A DNA stretch of 64,000 bases from Mycoemilia scoparia (GCA_027575805.1 JANBPU010000086.1:1-64000); one strand, 5' to 3'; counted from the first letter of the stretch, positions 10,763 through 22,005 are shown. Translations and numbers: made by a program. Notes: a model not told the origin generated them from the letters alone.

Positions 10763-11170
10763 CTAATTTTCATTGTCCATCACATAAACTTGCATCCCTC
10801 CTCCAGTTAGTGGTTTGGCCAAACAAGCAAACCACTTAGGACTTGGCAAAGGCTGCCTTTTCCAAATTCCTTTTTATAGTCCAACTGGGCTGGCATTTTT
10901 AGTCTCTATAAGCTTTCTTCTTGTTTTTATCTCTACTTTGTCTGTCATTTAATTCGGCTTGGCTTATAAATATCGCGCAGAGGTATTTCCATTACATCCA
11001 TACTATTATAAAAGCTCACAAGAGCATTGAAAGATTCCAATATCGAGGGGTATTCAGCACTATTATAGTGTTCATACAATCAGTTTGTGTATCTAACCTT
11101 TTGAAGAACTGGCAGATCACTTCTGACACCCAAGCTATTGCGTATTGTTGGCATACTTTCGAGTATTGAC

Positions 11171-13750
11171 ATGGAGTTCAAGGATGACTCTATAAAGAAA
11201 GCCGACATCCTACCACCACCACCACCACTACCAAGCCCCATACCACAAAGATCCATAGACCATATATCCTTTCAACAAGATCAACACGATCCAAGCATTA
11301 AGAATAACATTACATCTGATCCCGAAAATGTTTCAAGAAGTATGTCCAAAGATCACCTGACAGGCAATATTCCACAACCAGAACCAGATCAATATCGGGC
11401 TTGGGATAATAGCAATGCAGCAGACGAAAATGATCTTCGTAGCAACGATAACCATCGCAAGGGCGATGGCATAATGGCAGAGCACGATACAGTTTCGTCG
11501 GCGCTGGACATGGTCAAATGCTTTGTTCCTGAAACAGATGACCCGAATCTTCCATCGCTAACATTCAGAGTCTGGGCACTAGGAATCATGTTTACCGTAG
11601 TTTTGTCGATCGTGAATCAGTTTTATTGGTTCCGCGATTTGCCTGTGGTTCTCAATATTGTTGTCGTCCAAATATTGGCATATCCATTCGGCAAGGCCTT
11701 GGAAATAATTTTACCACAACGCGAATTCACATTGAGCCTTTGGCGCAATAGCGATAGACTTAGATGGACATTCACGCTTAATCCTGGAAAGTTCAATGTC
11801 AAGGAACACACCCTTATTGTGGCATTTGCAAACAGTGGGGCAAGCACGGCCTATGCAATTGATCTGATTGTTGTGCGCAAGATGGCGTACCACGATGATC
11901 TGAGCGTTATACACTGTATTGTTCTTTTGTTTTCTTCTCAGCTTCTTGGATACGGCCTGAGTGGATTTGTCAGATCGCTGCTTGTTTGCACCCCGTCTAT
12001 GGTCTGGCCAGATAAGCTCCTGACTGTTGTGTTACTGCGGAGCTTCCACGAGAATAGCGAAAGCGAGACAACGTTTGCAAGCAAGGATGGTTGTAGCAAC
12101 GATCCTAGTCAGACCGGAGAGACTTTGAAGGCTAAAAGACAATGGAAATGGTCGCGATTACAAATGTTTTGTGCGTTGTGCTTGGTAAGCTTTATCTGGT
12201 ATTTATTGCCTGGGTTTTTCTTTCGCTCATTGACATCGCTGTCCCTTTTATGCTACGCATTCCCCCACAACCACTTGGCCCACATCCTTGGTAGTGGATA
12301 TCATGGTCTAGGGTTCCTCTCATTCACATTGGACTGGAATGTAGTCATCAGTCCATTTCTTGCTGACCCAGTATCAACCCCTCTGACGGTTGGAATAAAC
12401 GTGTTTTGTGGCTTCATTGCGTTCATGTGGGTGGCTGTACCGCTGGCGTACTTTTTCGATCTATGGGATTCAGCCAAGCTGCCGCTATACGACATTCGGC
12501 TGTGGACTACTCGGTTTGGTGAATATAATATATCCAGCGTGATGGTCGATGGGACCTTCAATGAAGATGCATACAGAAACTATGGCCCAGTACGACTTTC
12601 AACCCCACTTTCTCTCCAGTATGCGGTATCTTTTGCTGGGCTGGCATCGCTGATAAGCTATGTTGCGCTTTACCATGGAAAACTTGCCATGAGGTATGTT
12701 ACGCCAGTCATACATAGTATGCTTTCCAAACTAAATGTTTGTGGCAGGAGATTAACGAGTCTAAAACGGGACAAGGAAAAAGATGACATACACGGAACAC
12801 TCATGCAAAATTACCCAGACATCCCAACCTGGTGGTTTGTGAGTCTCCTTGTCATCAGCATTGTATGTGGAATGGTTGCTTGTGAGCTGTTCAAGTTCGG
12901 GCTTACATGGTGGGGATTCCTGATATGTCTTGCAATTCCTTTTGCACTTATTATACCCATTGGAATCGTTCAAGCCTTGACAAACATTCAGCCAGGTCTG
13001 GGTGTTGTTGCAGAGATGATTGGAGGATTCCTCTTTCCAGGAAGACCAGTGGCAAACATGCTGTTTAAAGTGTATGGATACATTACAATGACCCAAGGCC
13101 TCTCATTCACTTCCGACCTCAAGCTTGGCCGCTACATGAAGATTCCACCTCGTCAGATGTTTATGTGTCAGTTTGTTGGTACCCTTTTAGCATCAGTGTG
13201 TCAGCTCAGCACAACAATATTCATACTCGACAGGGTTTCTAACATATGCACACCAAGTGCCTTTCCCTGGACATGTCGAAGTGCCCACCTATTCCACACT
13301 GTGTCTGTTCTATGGGGCCTTGTTGGGCCATATCGGATGTTCATCCGGGATTCTCCATACTATCCTTTATTTTTTGGGTTCCTTGGGGGCGCCTTGCTTC
13401 CCATTCTGGTGTATCTTCTTCAACGAAAGTTCACAAGAGTTCGATGGTTAAAACATGTGAATATTCCAGTGGCATTAAATGGTCTCAGTGCCATCCCGAT
13501 GATACCTCCCCTCAGCTTCCAGTGGTGGTTTGGCACAAATATACTATTCAACTACGTTTTACGAAACTATCGAAAGGAGTGGTGGAAACGATATGCTTTT
13601 ATTTTATCCTCTGCTCTTACTACTGGCCTGGTATTTTCGGGGATGTTCATATTCTTTGTTCTGTCACGCTACTTGCCCAATGTTCTGTGGTGGGGAAATC
13701 GCTCTGAGCATTGCTCTCTTGCTTTAGTTCCATGGAAGAAAGATCAATAA
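11171..13750 (+). CDS. OPT-family oligopeptide transporter
   Basis: Single exon, 859 aa from Met 11171 (an in-frame ATG lies 33 nt upstream). The cytosolic N-terminus is Pro- and Asn/Asp-rich. About 14 hydrophobic segments follow. Family signatures are clear: LNPGKFNVKEHTLIVAFANS (the NPGxFNxKEH motif), YMKIPPRQMFMCQFVGT (the KIPPR motif), and WWFGTNILFNYVLRN near the C-terminus. OPT proteins are proton-coupled importers of tetra- and pentapeptides, glutathione or metal-siderophore chelates at the plasma membrane; the substrate cannot be read from sequence. The length is normal for the family and no residue of the signature is missing. Confidence 0.92.
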   Translation: MEFKDDSIKKADILPPPPPLPSPIPQRSIDHISFQQDQHDPSIKNNITSDPENVSRSMSKDHLTGNIPQPEPDQYRAWDNSNAADENDLRSNDNHRKGDGIMAEHDTVSSALDMVKCFVPETDDPNLPSLTFRVWALGIMFTVVLSIVNQFYWFRDLPVVLNIVVVQILAYPFGKALEIILPQREFTLSLWRNSDRLRWTFTLNPGKFNVKEHTLIVAFANSGASTAYAIDLIVVRKMAYHDDLSVIHCIVLLFSSQLLGYGLSGFVRSLLVCTPSMVWPDKLLTVVLLRSFHENSESETTFASKDGCSNDPSQTGETLKAKRQWKWSRLQMFCALCLVSFIWYLLPGFFFRSLTSLSLLCYAFPHNHLAHILGSGYHGLGFLSFTLDWNVVISPFLADPVSTPLTVGINVFCGFIAFMWVAVPLAYFFDLWDSAKLPLYDIRLWTTRFGEYNISSVMVDGTFNEDAYRNYGPVRLSTPLSLQYAVSFAGLASLISYVALYHGKLAMRYVTPVIHSMLSKLNVCGRRLTSLKRDKEKDDIHGTLMQNYPDIPTWWFVSLLVISIVCGMVACELFKFGLTWWGFLICLAIPFALIIPIGIVQALTNIQPGLGVVAEMIGGFLFPGRPVANMLFKVYGYITMTQGLSFTSDLKLGRYMKIPPRQMFMCQFVGTLLASVCQLSTTIFILDRVSNICTPSAFPWTCRSAHLFHTVSVLWGLVGPYRMFIRDSPYYPLFFGFLGGALLPILVYLLQRKFTRVRWLKHVNIPVALNGLSAIPMIPPLSFQWWFGTNILFNYVLRNYRKEWWKRYAFILSSALTTGLVFSGMFIFFVLSRYLPNVLWWGNRSEHCSLALVPWKKDQ

Positions 13751-13775
13751 GACCATCCTGGTATAGACGTATTAA

Positions 13776-13940
13776 ATCAGTTACTATATGGTCAGATTTC
13801 ACACAACTTTAAGCAATAGTGGGTCCCCAGGAATTGCATATGAAATGACTGGTTATTGGGCCCAAATCTGAGGAAGGACCATTTCCATCCATTTTGCACT
13901 TGACTTCCTGTGAAATTTCACCATATATCTTATCCTTTCA
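13776..13940. mobile_element. Family B element
   Basis: Ends ATATGGTCAGATTTCACA and TGTGAAATTTCACCATATAT form an imperfect terminal inverted repeat. The inside holds GGGTCCCCAGGAATTGCATA and GGAAGGACCATTT. This is the most complete copy of family B in the window. Confidence 0.7.
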
Positions 13941-14756
13941 TATACATATTATTAGTTGATTTTATTTGTAATATCGCATTTTAGCTGAACTAATCTGAAT
14001 GGTCAAACTTTACACAGTGTCTGTCAAAATCAGGTCCTCAAAATGTGTCTATTTTTAAAGTGAGTTTATGAAAATATCTGCACTTACAATATACTACCAC
14101 TGCTATGATAGTAGTACATTCATTAAAAATGTTGGCTGCTAAACATCATAAATTTTGTAGATGTAATATATCAAATTATAACTTACTAACACTCTGAAAA
14201 TGGAGAATCTCAGGGAAGTTATTCAGTCTGGATGCATACACATACATTTTGTTGTTGTTCACAAGCACACTACTCTATCTATATTATATCATTCAAACCA
14301 TCCAACATTTTGCATCTCTTCGTTTATTTGTTTTTATATTTGTGTGTTATATCTTGTCGATTTTCACCACTGATTAATCATACAGTGGTTGTTGGTGGAT
14401 CCCAGCAAAATATGCTATAAATTTGAATAACAATATTTAATGATGGCAAAAGCTCCGATGTATGTTAAGAGCTTTTTCAGAGATAGTGTGAAACTGACTT
14501 TTCTCTTGAATATATCTATTATTATAATTTGATTCTTACTAACTATTGACTAATATTATTTCTTTTGTTTGTGTGTGTATGTACTTTTTTAGTATTTTTT
14601 GATAAAGATTTTTTTGGGGGTCGCTTATGCCTAATTACTTTAGAAATAAAGCCATTTAATAAAAACATTGTTACAAAATAAGAATAATAATAATAATAGT
14701 GTGTGGGCAAAAGTGGTATAAAAAGCTAATTTAAGGTTTAAATAGTAATAATATTG

Positions 14757-14870
14757 ACGATTGTTTTTGAAGGGCAGTCATTTGGTAAAAGAAAGTGGTC
14801 ATTTATTTGGCTGCGACTATCCCTATATTTGTTGATCACCAAAGGGGTCCTTCAAAAACAACCACCCATA
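14757..14870. mobile_element. Family A element
   Basis: Starts with GTTTTTGAAGGGCAG and ends with GTCCTTCAAAAACAACCACC, giving inverted ends. The inner words TTTGGCTGCGACTATCCC and GATCACCAAAG match other A copies. Confidence 0.65.
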
Positions 14871-14935
14871 TATATATATATATAAATATAACAGCTCAGT
14901 TAGCAAAACACAGATTGGAGATTCTCAGTACCTGT

Positions 14936-16149
14936 CTACTGCATTGCTTTGGGACCCTTGTAATTTTTCCAATAGTCAATCGGAGTAGTGAAATCGTGAG
15001 GGATGACTTTATTTCTTGTCATAAAATCAACCCTGTTAAAGAAGAATCCATACTCAGCAATGTAAGAGGAAAATTCTCTGTGTTCATTATTGTCAAGTTC
15101 GTCGAGCGAGATTTGTCTGTAAACAGCTGGGATTCCGGTCACTACAAAGTAAAATTTATGTCAAATAATGGTTTATCGAGAGATCGATGATTGTTTGTAT
15201 CTAAACCTACCTTCTGTATAGGCATTTATTACATCCTGGGTTGAGTAATAGCCAGCGGCAACATCGATTGCTTCACCACGGCATTCGTCAAAGTTCTTTA
15301 TTATATACATGACGGTGGGCTATATAAATGGAAGAGAAGAGGTTATGCACACTGGTTAGTACGATGTGAAACCATGAAGCATCAATATAAATTGTAAAAA
15401 GGAGGCAGCAACATACGCCTATGTCTTTTATCGGATCGAGCATTGGCAACTTATAGTCCGCGTCCAATGGTCCCAAAAACTCAACCTTTCCATCAGCATT
15501 CCTTTCTGTACTTATCATGTCTGGAAAGTTTTCGTAGTAAAACCCTGGATGAATGAAGGCAGATGGGAGCTCAAATTCTTGTGAGCTAATATATTGTTCG
15601 ACCTTGTTTCTGTTGTCGAAGTGATGGACGTGCGTGTACTTTCCGCTAGTACCCTCAGAGATATTATCCAAGGAGCTATATTATTACAATTTATGATTAG
15701 ATGCTAGAAAAAAGTTGCTATAATATGCAAACCGTGCGCAGAATAAGTAGGACATGCTAATAAGCGTACCTCCAAATAAACATCTGTACTTTGTTTTTGA
15801 CCGCTGCGTCCACTAGGTTTTTGCCCTGAACAAACTCCTCCCTGCATCCTGCGTCAGTACTATTGTGATCCTCAGGCATTTCAAGTGGGGGTATCCCAAA
15901 CACAATGCTGGCACCTTTCAGCAAAGCGTATAAAGTTTCTGGCTTGTTCAGACTGGCAGCGAAAAGCTCTACATCCGGATGCTTTGCCTTTATCTCTTGG
16001 GCACGTTTCATGTCGGGTCTATTATTATCGTCCACCATTAGACGGAGTCGAAACTCTTTGCTCTTTATAAGCACGTTGATCACTGATCTGCTCTGGATAT
16101 TAGAGGCGCTTGATATTACTACGAGTGGTTTATATTCACCAGGCATCAT
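14936..16149 (-). CDS. NmrA-like protein (atypical NAD(P)-binding)
   Basis: Four exons (minus strand): 15770-16149, 15417-15675, 15211-15319 and 14936-15141, giving 317 aa with all phases consistent. NmrA-family features: a beta strand then a short loop at the N-terminus (PLVVISSASNIQSRSVINVL), DVELFAASLNKPETLYALLK, GASIVFGIPP, GKNLVDAAVKNKVQMFIW, then the region around SAFIHPGFYYENFPD, which corresponds to the downstream substrate side, and AAGYYSTQDVI. The usual dinucleotide-binding glycine motif GxxGxxG is missing (ISSASNIQS), so cofactor binding may be lost or altered. NmrA-like proteins act as redox-sensing regulators or reductases; I cannot tell which. Confidence 0.75.
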
Positions 16150-17039
16150 TGTTCTGAAATAGTTTACTGGTACACTTTTACTGCTATACTGAATAAAAAT
16201 TGGAAAGCGTATAAAGATTGTATGACAGAGGAACTGAAGACAACGCTATTTAAAGCCAAAAAATGTGGTTTTATCTGTTTTGAAATGCGAGGGGATGAGC
16301 ATAGGTGCAATTGATACGCTATGAAGCATTTCGATACTAATGACGTTGTCCTGAGAATGATGTATGTCTGCCTGTAAAGAGAGATACCGCAGCCCAATAT
16401 GCGGTCACTCCTTGAATAGGCGGAAGTGGCTGTAGTCGAATGACAGTCAGAGGTACCGAAAACATTGGTGCAGATGACAATCAACCATTGGATCAAAGTT
16501 ATAGCAGCCAGAAATGATATCAGCGCTTATTGGAATCAACTCTAGGCTCATGGCCACATGTGAGTTCACCCACTCTGGGAATCCCTCTGGATCCCTGATT
16601 TGAATTGTTGTCTTATGTGATTTGATGAACCACTTAGGCATCTTGGATTAATAAAACCCAATACTTTTCCACTGGGTTTTGCATCTTGTAAAGCAGGTCT
16701 CTGCTTAAACCACTAATAATCCAGTTTGCAAAACAAGTCCTACTATTCACAGCAATCCGTAATTACATAAGCTGCTGTGATATTAATTTACAAGTATGGA
16801 TCATAATTTTTGAAGGGTGACTTTTGGTGGCCAACAATTAAAGGGGCAATCCCAGCCAAATGAGTGATCATGGTCTATTATCAAATGATCACCCTTCAAA
16901 TATAACTACCCATAATCGCTTTTAAAACCACACTATGAAAATTACACATGTGCAAATATTATTGTACTTTTTATTTGCTGAATAAGCTTGTACTACACAT
17001 GCATGTAAATAAATGTGCTAATTATAAAATAATAAACGT
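16150..17039. other. Promoter gap of NmrA-like gene, unresolved ORF, family A element
   Basis: A minus-strand ORF at 16447-16641 starts MPKWFIKSHKTTIQIRDPEG and looks protein-like, with a possible donor GTACCT after it, but no partner exon could be fixed. A family A copy lies at 16795-16914. Otherwise AT-rich with nothing recognisable. Confidence 0.3.
16795..16914. mobile_element. Family A element
   Basis: Left end TATGGATCATAATTTTTGAA, then GGGTGACTTTTGGTGGCC; right end GATCACCCTTCAAATATAAC. A third of the element at each side is inverted-complementary. Confidence 0.7.
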
Positions 17040-20000
17040 CTATTTGATGTTTTTAAAGATGCCCTTGGTTCCTTCCAGGGACCTCTGGAACACATTCGGT
17101 TGCTTTGAAGAATGGTATTCAGTATATTTGGGCTTCAACTCACGGACGCACTTTAGGGGCTCAACTTTTTTCATTCCTTCGCGGAATTTTACAAAGTCTT
17201 CAAACACTGGGATGCCTTCTGGAGTAGCATATATAAAGTCCTTGCCATTGACTCCGCCTTTAGGCAGCTTGTGGCTCTCAGGTAGAGGCTCTACATATTG
17301 ATCAATGGCCATTTGTAAAGCAATGTAGCAGAATGACTTTTCGGACTCGAATGCCTTGTCCAGCTTTGCCTTATCTATTGTGGCGGATCTGATTTGCTTC
17401 AAAAGGGCGTATTTAAAGTCCTTTACAATACTATCCATGACATTTCCTGACTTGCTTGTATTGGTTGGCAAATATTCTTTATGGAGATCGGATATGATGG
17501 TTGAAACATCAGAGTATTCGATGTCGTACTTTGGTGCCGATACTGGAATCGCTTCCTTGGCCTTTTTCTTGAAGATGCTGCCAGCTATTGACCCTGAGTT
17601 TTCCTTTAGATTCTTGTTCCTTTCTTCACCTCCATTATCCTTGAGTATATCAGCATTATGCAAACATCCGTATAAACCAAGTATGCTTTCAGGGTACATC
17701 TGCCTCTCAGCCATGGTGGGCATACGATCATTGAGCCTATATCCCTCGTATATCACAATAGGAGAATTGGTACCATGAATATTGAGTATATCAATTTCCC
17801 TATCCCAAAATTTGAGAACCGAATCCTTTGTTATTTGTTCCGTGCATTTTGCTAGAGCTTGAGGGCAAGAGAAGTCGTAAGTTCCATTTTCTATGTATCC
17901 TTCAATTCTTTCAAATTCATCATCAAGGTCATAATCTGGTGTGTTAATAAGCTCTTTTATGAATTTGGCCACCGACTTGTATTCATCTTCTGTCAAAGAC
18001 TCAAGATAATTATCACGGAACTCTCGCAAGAATTTATTGACACGAAGATGAATGTACGAAGGATCGCAGTTACTTGAAATATTTATAATAATACTAGTTC
18101 TTTCGTACGCCATCCCATTAGTACTACACGATACTACATATCCAAGACCTTCTTCAGTTCTTAGCTTTTTGTGTATTTCTTGTTCAAGGAGATTTGCTAT
18201 TATTGAGTTGTGAACAGCATCCAAATGATTGTATGGCTTATTAGATGTGAGCTTGAGCCTGAATATACATTGGAGGCTCTTCGGGTCGCTAGTCTTTAGC
18301 TGCGTAAGGTGCTTTCCAGGATGCTGGTATAAACCGTGTTCTTGAACGAGTTGATCTGGTGCAAGCTTCTTTGGCTTATACTTTTCACATATCCTGCTAT
18401 GGATCTCTAGGGGCACTTGTTCATCGAACTCACCAGCAGCAATAGTTATGAAGTATACCTCTTTGAACATTTTGCTTACATGCTTTTTGAATTCAAGGTA
18501 TTCGACTTTCGAGATAAGTTCAAAAGATTCGTTAGGATTCTCGATTATATCAAAATCAAGGAACTCTTCGTGGGCCGAAACTACTTCTTCAAGCTCTATT
18601 TCTTTTTCTCTTAATACTAACTTGAGAATATCTTTCAACGTCTTGAAATATACCGGCCATAATAAAGGTAGCTTATAATGAGCGACTACCTTTTCAAAGA
18701 ACTTCAATAACTTTGGTGTGTATCCGCTAGCCTCCAAACCAACACTAGAACGTAACCCATTAGTACCATAGAACAGACCAGCATCACTTGCACCGCTCAT
18801 GAGAGAATTAAATCTCAGCGTGGTCATCATACCAAATGCGGTAGTATAAGAAAGTTCCCTAAGTGACTTCGGTTTAGGAATTACGAAGCTAGTTGAGATT
18901 TTACCCTTGGGAGCAGGGAAGCGGCTGTCCTTGCTGTACCAAACCTCTCCCTGGTCGTTCTTTAACAAAAGCGTATATTCGTGGTTACTGTGGCAAGCAC
19001 CGCGTTCAATCTCTTCTTTGTTTTTAAGGCCACGGCAGATGTATTTGTTGGGCTTTGGCAGGGTGAGCTTGAAACTAATCTTGGGGTCATCAAGCATCTG
19101 TACAAACTCCTCATCAAAGGGATCAATTCTGTACTTGAAGTCATAGAGTTCGTAGTGATCTGTAAACTTGACCTTACCATCCTTGTTTTTGCTTCCCAGA
19201 AGCATGAAGCAGTTTTTGATAGTGAGAATATTAATTAGGTTGCTTATAGCCTCGAAGGAGTACTTTTTAACCATCGAATCTCCAACCACGGCCAGGTATT
19301 TAGGGCAGTACGGATTGGCCAAATTGGAAACCACATTTTCAACAAAGCTTAAATGGCGACTTATTGTGGCAAATTTGAAGCCCTGTGCCCACAACTCTTT
19401 TTGTTCATGGAAGAATTCCTCCCCTGGCGGGTTCTTGCGAAGCATTGCAAAATACGCAAACACAGCTTTAAGCACATACTTATAGCTTTTATACCCTTCT
19501 TCTGTAAGCACGATATTGACAGAAAGGGAAGAGCTGTCTGTGAAGTATCGGGAACTTACTGTGATGCCTAAGTCAATGATCAATCCCTTGTCTTGAAGAT
19601 GCTTGTATAGCGATCCTTTGTCAGAGGAATTGCATAGCCTCTCGAGATACAAAGCCGGCTGCTCCATAAACTTTTCATCTATGTTTGGAAATGGGAATTC
19701 TATGCATAGTAAAGACCCGTTCTCTGTAGTCTCAAATTGAGCGATTCGGCCTAGTTCCTCGGGTCCAAATGGGGCTTCGAAGTCATTTTCAACTGTTATT
19801 CCCTTACTTTTCACTGGTGTGAATTTTGTGACTACCATTCTTGTAAGCTCGTCGAGAGATTCTCCCCCACAAACTGCCAGCTTCATTATATCTGAAGAAT
19901 AATACTTTTCGAAAAAATCTGCGACGGCGTCTCGTAGGTTTACCCCTAAATCTTTGGCCTTGGTTACAAGCGTCTCGTAGTTCCCACAACTAAAAGTTCT

Positions 20001-20729
20001 AAGAGGATGGTTCAGTTTTGACATTAGCCCGATTAGGGCTTGAAACTTCTCTGTATCATCTTGAAACCCACCCTTGAACTCTGAGTCTACAATTTTTGCT
20101 TCACGGTCAGTGCACTCAGGATTAATCAGAGGGGAAATGAAGAACTGGGAAAATCGGTCAAGGGCTTCTTCAAGTTCGGTTTTTGTAACCATGAATTGGT
20201 AAGCTGTGTGTGTTAGATCCGTGTATGCATTTGTATATCCACCGTTGATAGATAAAAAGTGATTAAAGTGATTAGGATCGGGGTGTTTTTCTGTGCCAAG
20301 AAATAGCATGTGCTCCAAAAGGTGAGCAAGGCCTTCAAAATCTGACTTTACCGATATTGAACCGACTTCGACTCTCAGTGTTCCGGATGCTGTGATGCAT
20401 TTATCATCGTGAGTTATTAGAACCTCCATATTGTTGGAGAGCTTTAGAAGGCGGTGCTCTCGAGTATCCTGCCCCATGGTAGCCAATTTGCCTCCCTCAT
20501 ATTGGTAATAAGTGATGGGCTCGTCACTATCATTGATCGGATCAAGGGTCTTTCTTACATAAAATCTATTATCGTTGGCGCCTGCGCTTCCATTGGCAGT
20601 GTGCTCAGAATCAGGATTCAATGAGGGGTCGCTCACAAGTGCTTCTTTAAGAGTAAGAGGGCAATATGAGGTATCGATCGAGGATTTGTCAGAGGCGATT
20701 GATGTACTAGAGTAAGTCTGTGATAGCAT
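17040..20729 (-). CDS. STE23: Insulysin-type zinc metalloprotease (Ste23/IDE-like)
   Basis: Single exon, 1229 aa. The M16 inverted zinc motif HxxEH is present as HLLEHMLFLGTEKHPDPNHF at residues about 136-140, followed by the NGGYTNAYTDLTHTAYQF block and the second zinc-ligand region EAKIVDSEFKGGFQDD. The later M16 domains (for example RTEEGLGYVVSC and CIFRLKLTSNKPYNHLDAVH) follow in the normal order. Insulysins degrade small peptides in a closed chamber; yeast Ste23 also trims the a-factor pheromone precursor. The protein is about 200 residues longer than Ste23/IDE: an 80-residue Ser/Asp-rich N-terminal extension and an inserted charged segment near residues 1010-1100. No signal peptide. Nardilysin is a less likely alternative, since no long acidic insertion sits in the active domain. 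Confidence 0.93.
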   Translation of the reverse strand: MLSQTYSSTSIASDKSSIDTSYCPLTLKEALVSDPSLNPDSEHTANGSAGANDNRFYVRKTLDPINDSDEPITYYQYEGGKLATMGQDTREHRLLKLSNNMEVLITHDDKCITASGTLRVEVGSISVKSDFEGLAHLLEHMLFLGTEKHPDPNHFNHFLSINGGYTNAYTDLTHTAYQFMVTKTELEEALDRFSQFFISPLINPECTDREAKIVDSEFKGGFQDDTEKFQALIGLMSKLNHPLRTFSCGNYETLVTKAKDLGVNLRDAVADFFEKYYSSDIMKLAVCGGESLDELTRMVVTKFTPVKSKGITVENDFEAPFGPEELGRIAQFETTENGSLLCIEFPFPNIDEKFMEQPALYLERLCNSSDKGSLYKHLQDKGLIIDLGITVSSRYFTDSSSLSVNIVLTEEGYKSYKYVLKAVFAYFAMLRKNPPGEEFFHEQKELWAQGFKFATISRHLSFVENVVSNLANPYCPKYLAVVGDSMVKKYSFEAISNLINILTIKNCFMLLGSKNKDGKVKFTDHYELYDFKYRIDPFDEEFVQMLDDPKISFKLTLPKPNKYICRGLKNKEEIERGACHSNHEYTLLLKNDQGEVWYSKDSRFPAPKGKISTSFVIPKPKSLRELSYTTAFGMMTTLRFNSLMSGASDAGLFYGTNGLRSSVGLEASGYTPKLLKFFEKVVAHYKLPLLWPVYFKTLKDILKLVLREKEIELEEVVSAHEEFLDFDIIENPNESFELISKVEYLEFKKHVSKMFKEVYFITIAAGEFDEQVPLEIHSRICEKYKPKKLAPDQLVQEHGLYQHPGKHLTQLKTSDPKSLQCIFRLKLTSNKPYNHLDAVHNSIIANLLEQEIHKKLRTEEGLGYVVSCSTNGMAYERTSIIINISSNCDPSYIHLRVNKFLREFRDNYLESLTEDEYKSVAKFIKELINTPDYDLDDEFERIEGYIENGTYDFSCPQALAKCTEQITKDSVLKFWDREIDILNIHGTNSPIVIYEGYRLNDRMPTMAERQMYPESILGLYGCLHNADILKDNGGEERNKNLKENSGSIAGSIFKKKAKEAIPVSAPKYDIEYSDVSTIISDLHKEYLPTNTSKSGNVMDSIVKDFKYALLKQIRSATIDKAKLDKAFESEKSFCYIALQMAIDQYVEPLPESHKLPKGGVNGKDFIYATPEGIPVFEDFVKFREGMKKVEPLKCVRELKPKYTEYHSSKQPNVFQRSLEGTKGIFKNIK

Positions 20730-20943
20730 TTTGAATACTGGAAAATATATAATTATGGTTTATAGTTGTTAATGGCTGGCATTAGAATTGGAAACACACA
20801 AAGTATTTATACCCTGAAGTAGAAGTCACAGGCTGAATCCCCATCACAAATTTGTTATTGTTCTAAAGCTGACCTAGTCATGGGTGGAACAGCACCACAA
20901 TCCTTTGCTTTTGCAGCATCACCACACGCACAATACACTTGTT

Positions 20944-21094
20944 TGGCAAGTTCTCTATCAAAAGGAACAGATAAATACTCCCACATAATCCCTCCCAATC
21001 AGGCCATAACCCATACACTTTAACTAGAGTCTTAGTGATGATTGGCTGGTATCCAGGGTGATATCCTAGTACCCTTTTAGAGGTGATTTTGCCA
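20944..21094 (+). mobile_element. Family C element, 151 bp
   Basis: Ends TGGCAAGTTCTCTATC and CCTTTTAGAGGTGATTTTGC are inverted to each other with mismatches. The inner words CCATAACCCATACACTTTA, GATTGGCTGGTATCC and ATATCCTAGTACCCTT recur in the other C copies. Confidence 0.7.
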
Positions 21095-21563
21095 TTTAAT
21101 CACACTCTTTCATAAAGTTGCGCAGCATATGATAGCCTTATAGTGCAATGTCCCCTAAAATTTTACCCACGAGTTCTAACTCACAAACCTACATATCAAC
21201 CCAACTTCTCCAAGCGCAAATACACACACACTCTCTCTCCCCACTTAGCTGCGTTTGGTTACTACAATTCAGATGGAAGCTGCGGTCCAATGGGTACCTG
21301 TACCACATAAACTCCGGTTTCTCTTCCACACCCCTATTAAAAATAGGGTCACGCCGCACTCTTGATTTTATAATCACCATGTGACATTGCAAAGCTAATA
21401 GTGTGAAAAGTACTTGTAAAGCTAAGAGTGTGAGAACGCATAAAATTCTGGCAATTAACTGCCCCTCAAATTTTTATGAAATAGAACATCCAAAAATCGA
21501 CCCTCAAGCCATATGATTTGCTCCTATGCCAAGAAATTATTGTAAAGCAGTGTTTTAAATTAT

Positions 21564-21680
21564 CTGGGTAATGATTTTTGAAGGGTGAAAGTTCACTAAT
21601 AAAACTGGACATCCATTTGGCTGTGATTTCCCCTATGTTCATTGGTCACCAAAATTTACCCTTCAAAAATTATTGCCCAT
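21564..21680 (+). mobile_element. Family A element
   Basis: Left end TGGGTAATGATTTTTGAAGG, right end ACCCTTCAAAAATTATTGCC; inner ATTTGGCTGTGATTTCCCC and TTGGTCACCAAAATT. The terminal inverted repeat is nearly perfect for about 20 bp. Confidence 0.8.
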
Positions 21681-21775
21681 CTGAACAATTTTTGCTTATT
21701 TAGTTATTAGCATAAATACTATTAACAAGCAACCGAAAAGGTCACTAGTTTACCCACTAATTGTTCCAATTAATT

Positions 21776-21893
21776 TGGGAGATAATTTTTGAAGGGCAAA
21801 AGTTTACTAGTAAAACTGGACATTCATTTGGCTGCGATTGCCCCCTATAGTCATTGATAATATTAGTTTAGACCTTCAAAAATAATAATCCAT
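21776..21893 (+). mobile_element. Family A element, variant with ACTAGT inner words
   Basis: Left end GGGAGATAATTTTTGAAGGG, right end GACCTTCAAAAATAATAATC. It carries TTTACTAGTAAAACTGGACA and GATAATATTAGTTTAG, shared with the copies at 48799 and 50269. Confidence 0.7.
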
Positions 21894-22005
21894 AGGCCAA
21901 AGGACAAAACTCTCTTGATAGAAACAACATTGCATCAATAAACACAAAAGAATATTCATTTATTTATTATCAATATTTAGCTTTTATATTACAATAAAGA
22001 GGTTA

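Larger units (their letters stand above)
13751..14935. other. Intergenic gap with family B and A elements
   Basis: The 1.2-kb gap lies between the OPT and NmrA genes, which converge. It holds a family B copy (13776-13940), a possible B fragment at 14000-14050, and a family A copy (14757-14870). The part between, 14060-14750, is AT-rich and shows no exon that I can support. Confidence 0.5.
20730..22005. other. Intergenic cluster of dispersed repeats
   Basis: 1.28 kb upstream of insulysin and downstream of POP5. It contains family C (20944-21094) and two family A copies (21564-21680, 21776-21893). The stretch 21100-21560 shows no exon I can support. Confidence 0.5.

Noticed and set aside
13246..13707. 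153-codon + strand ORF within the OPT gene
   Set aside because: Alternative frame of conserved OPT sequence.
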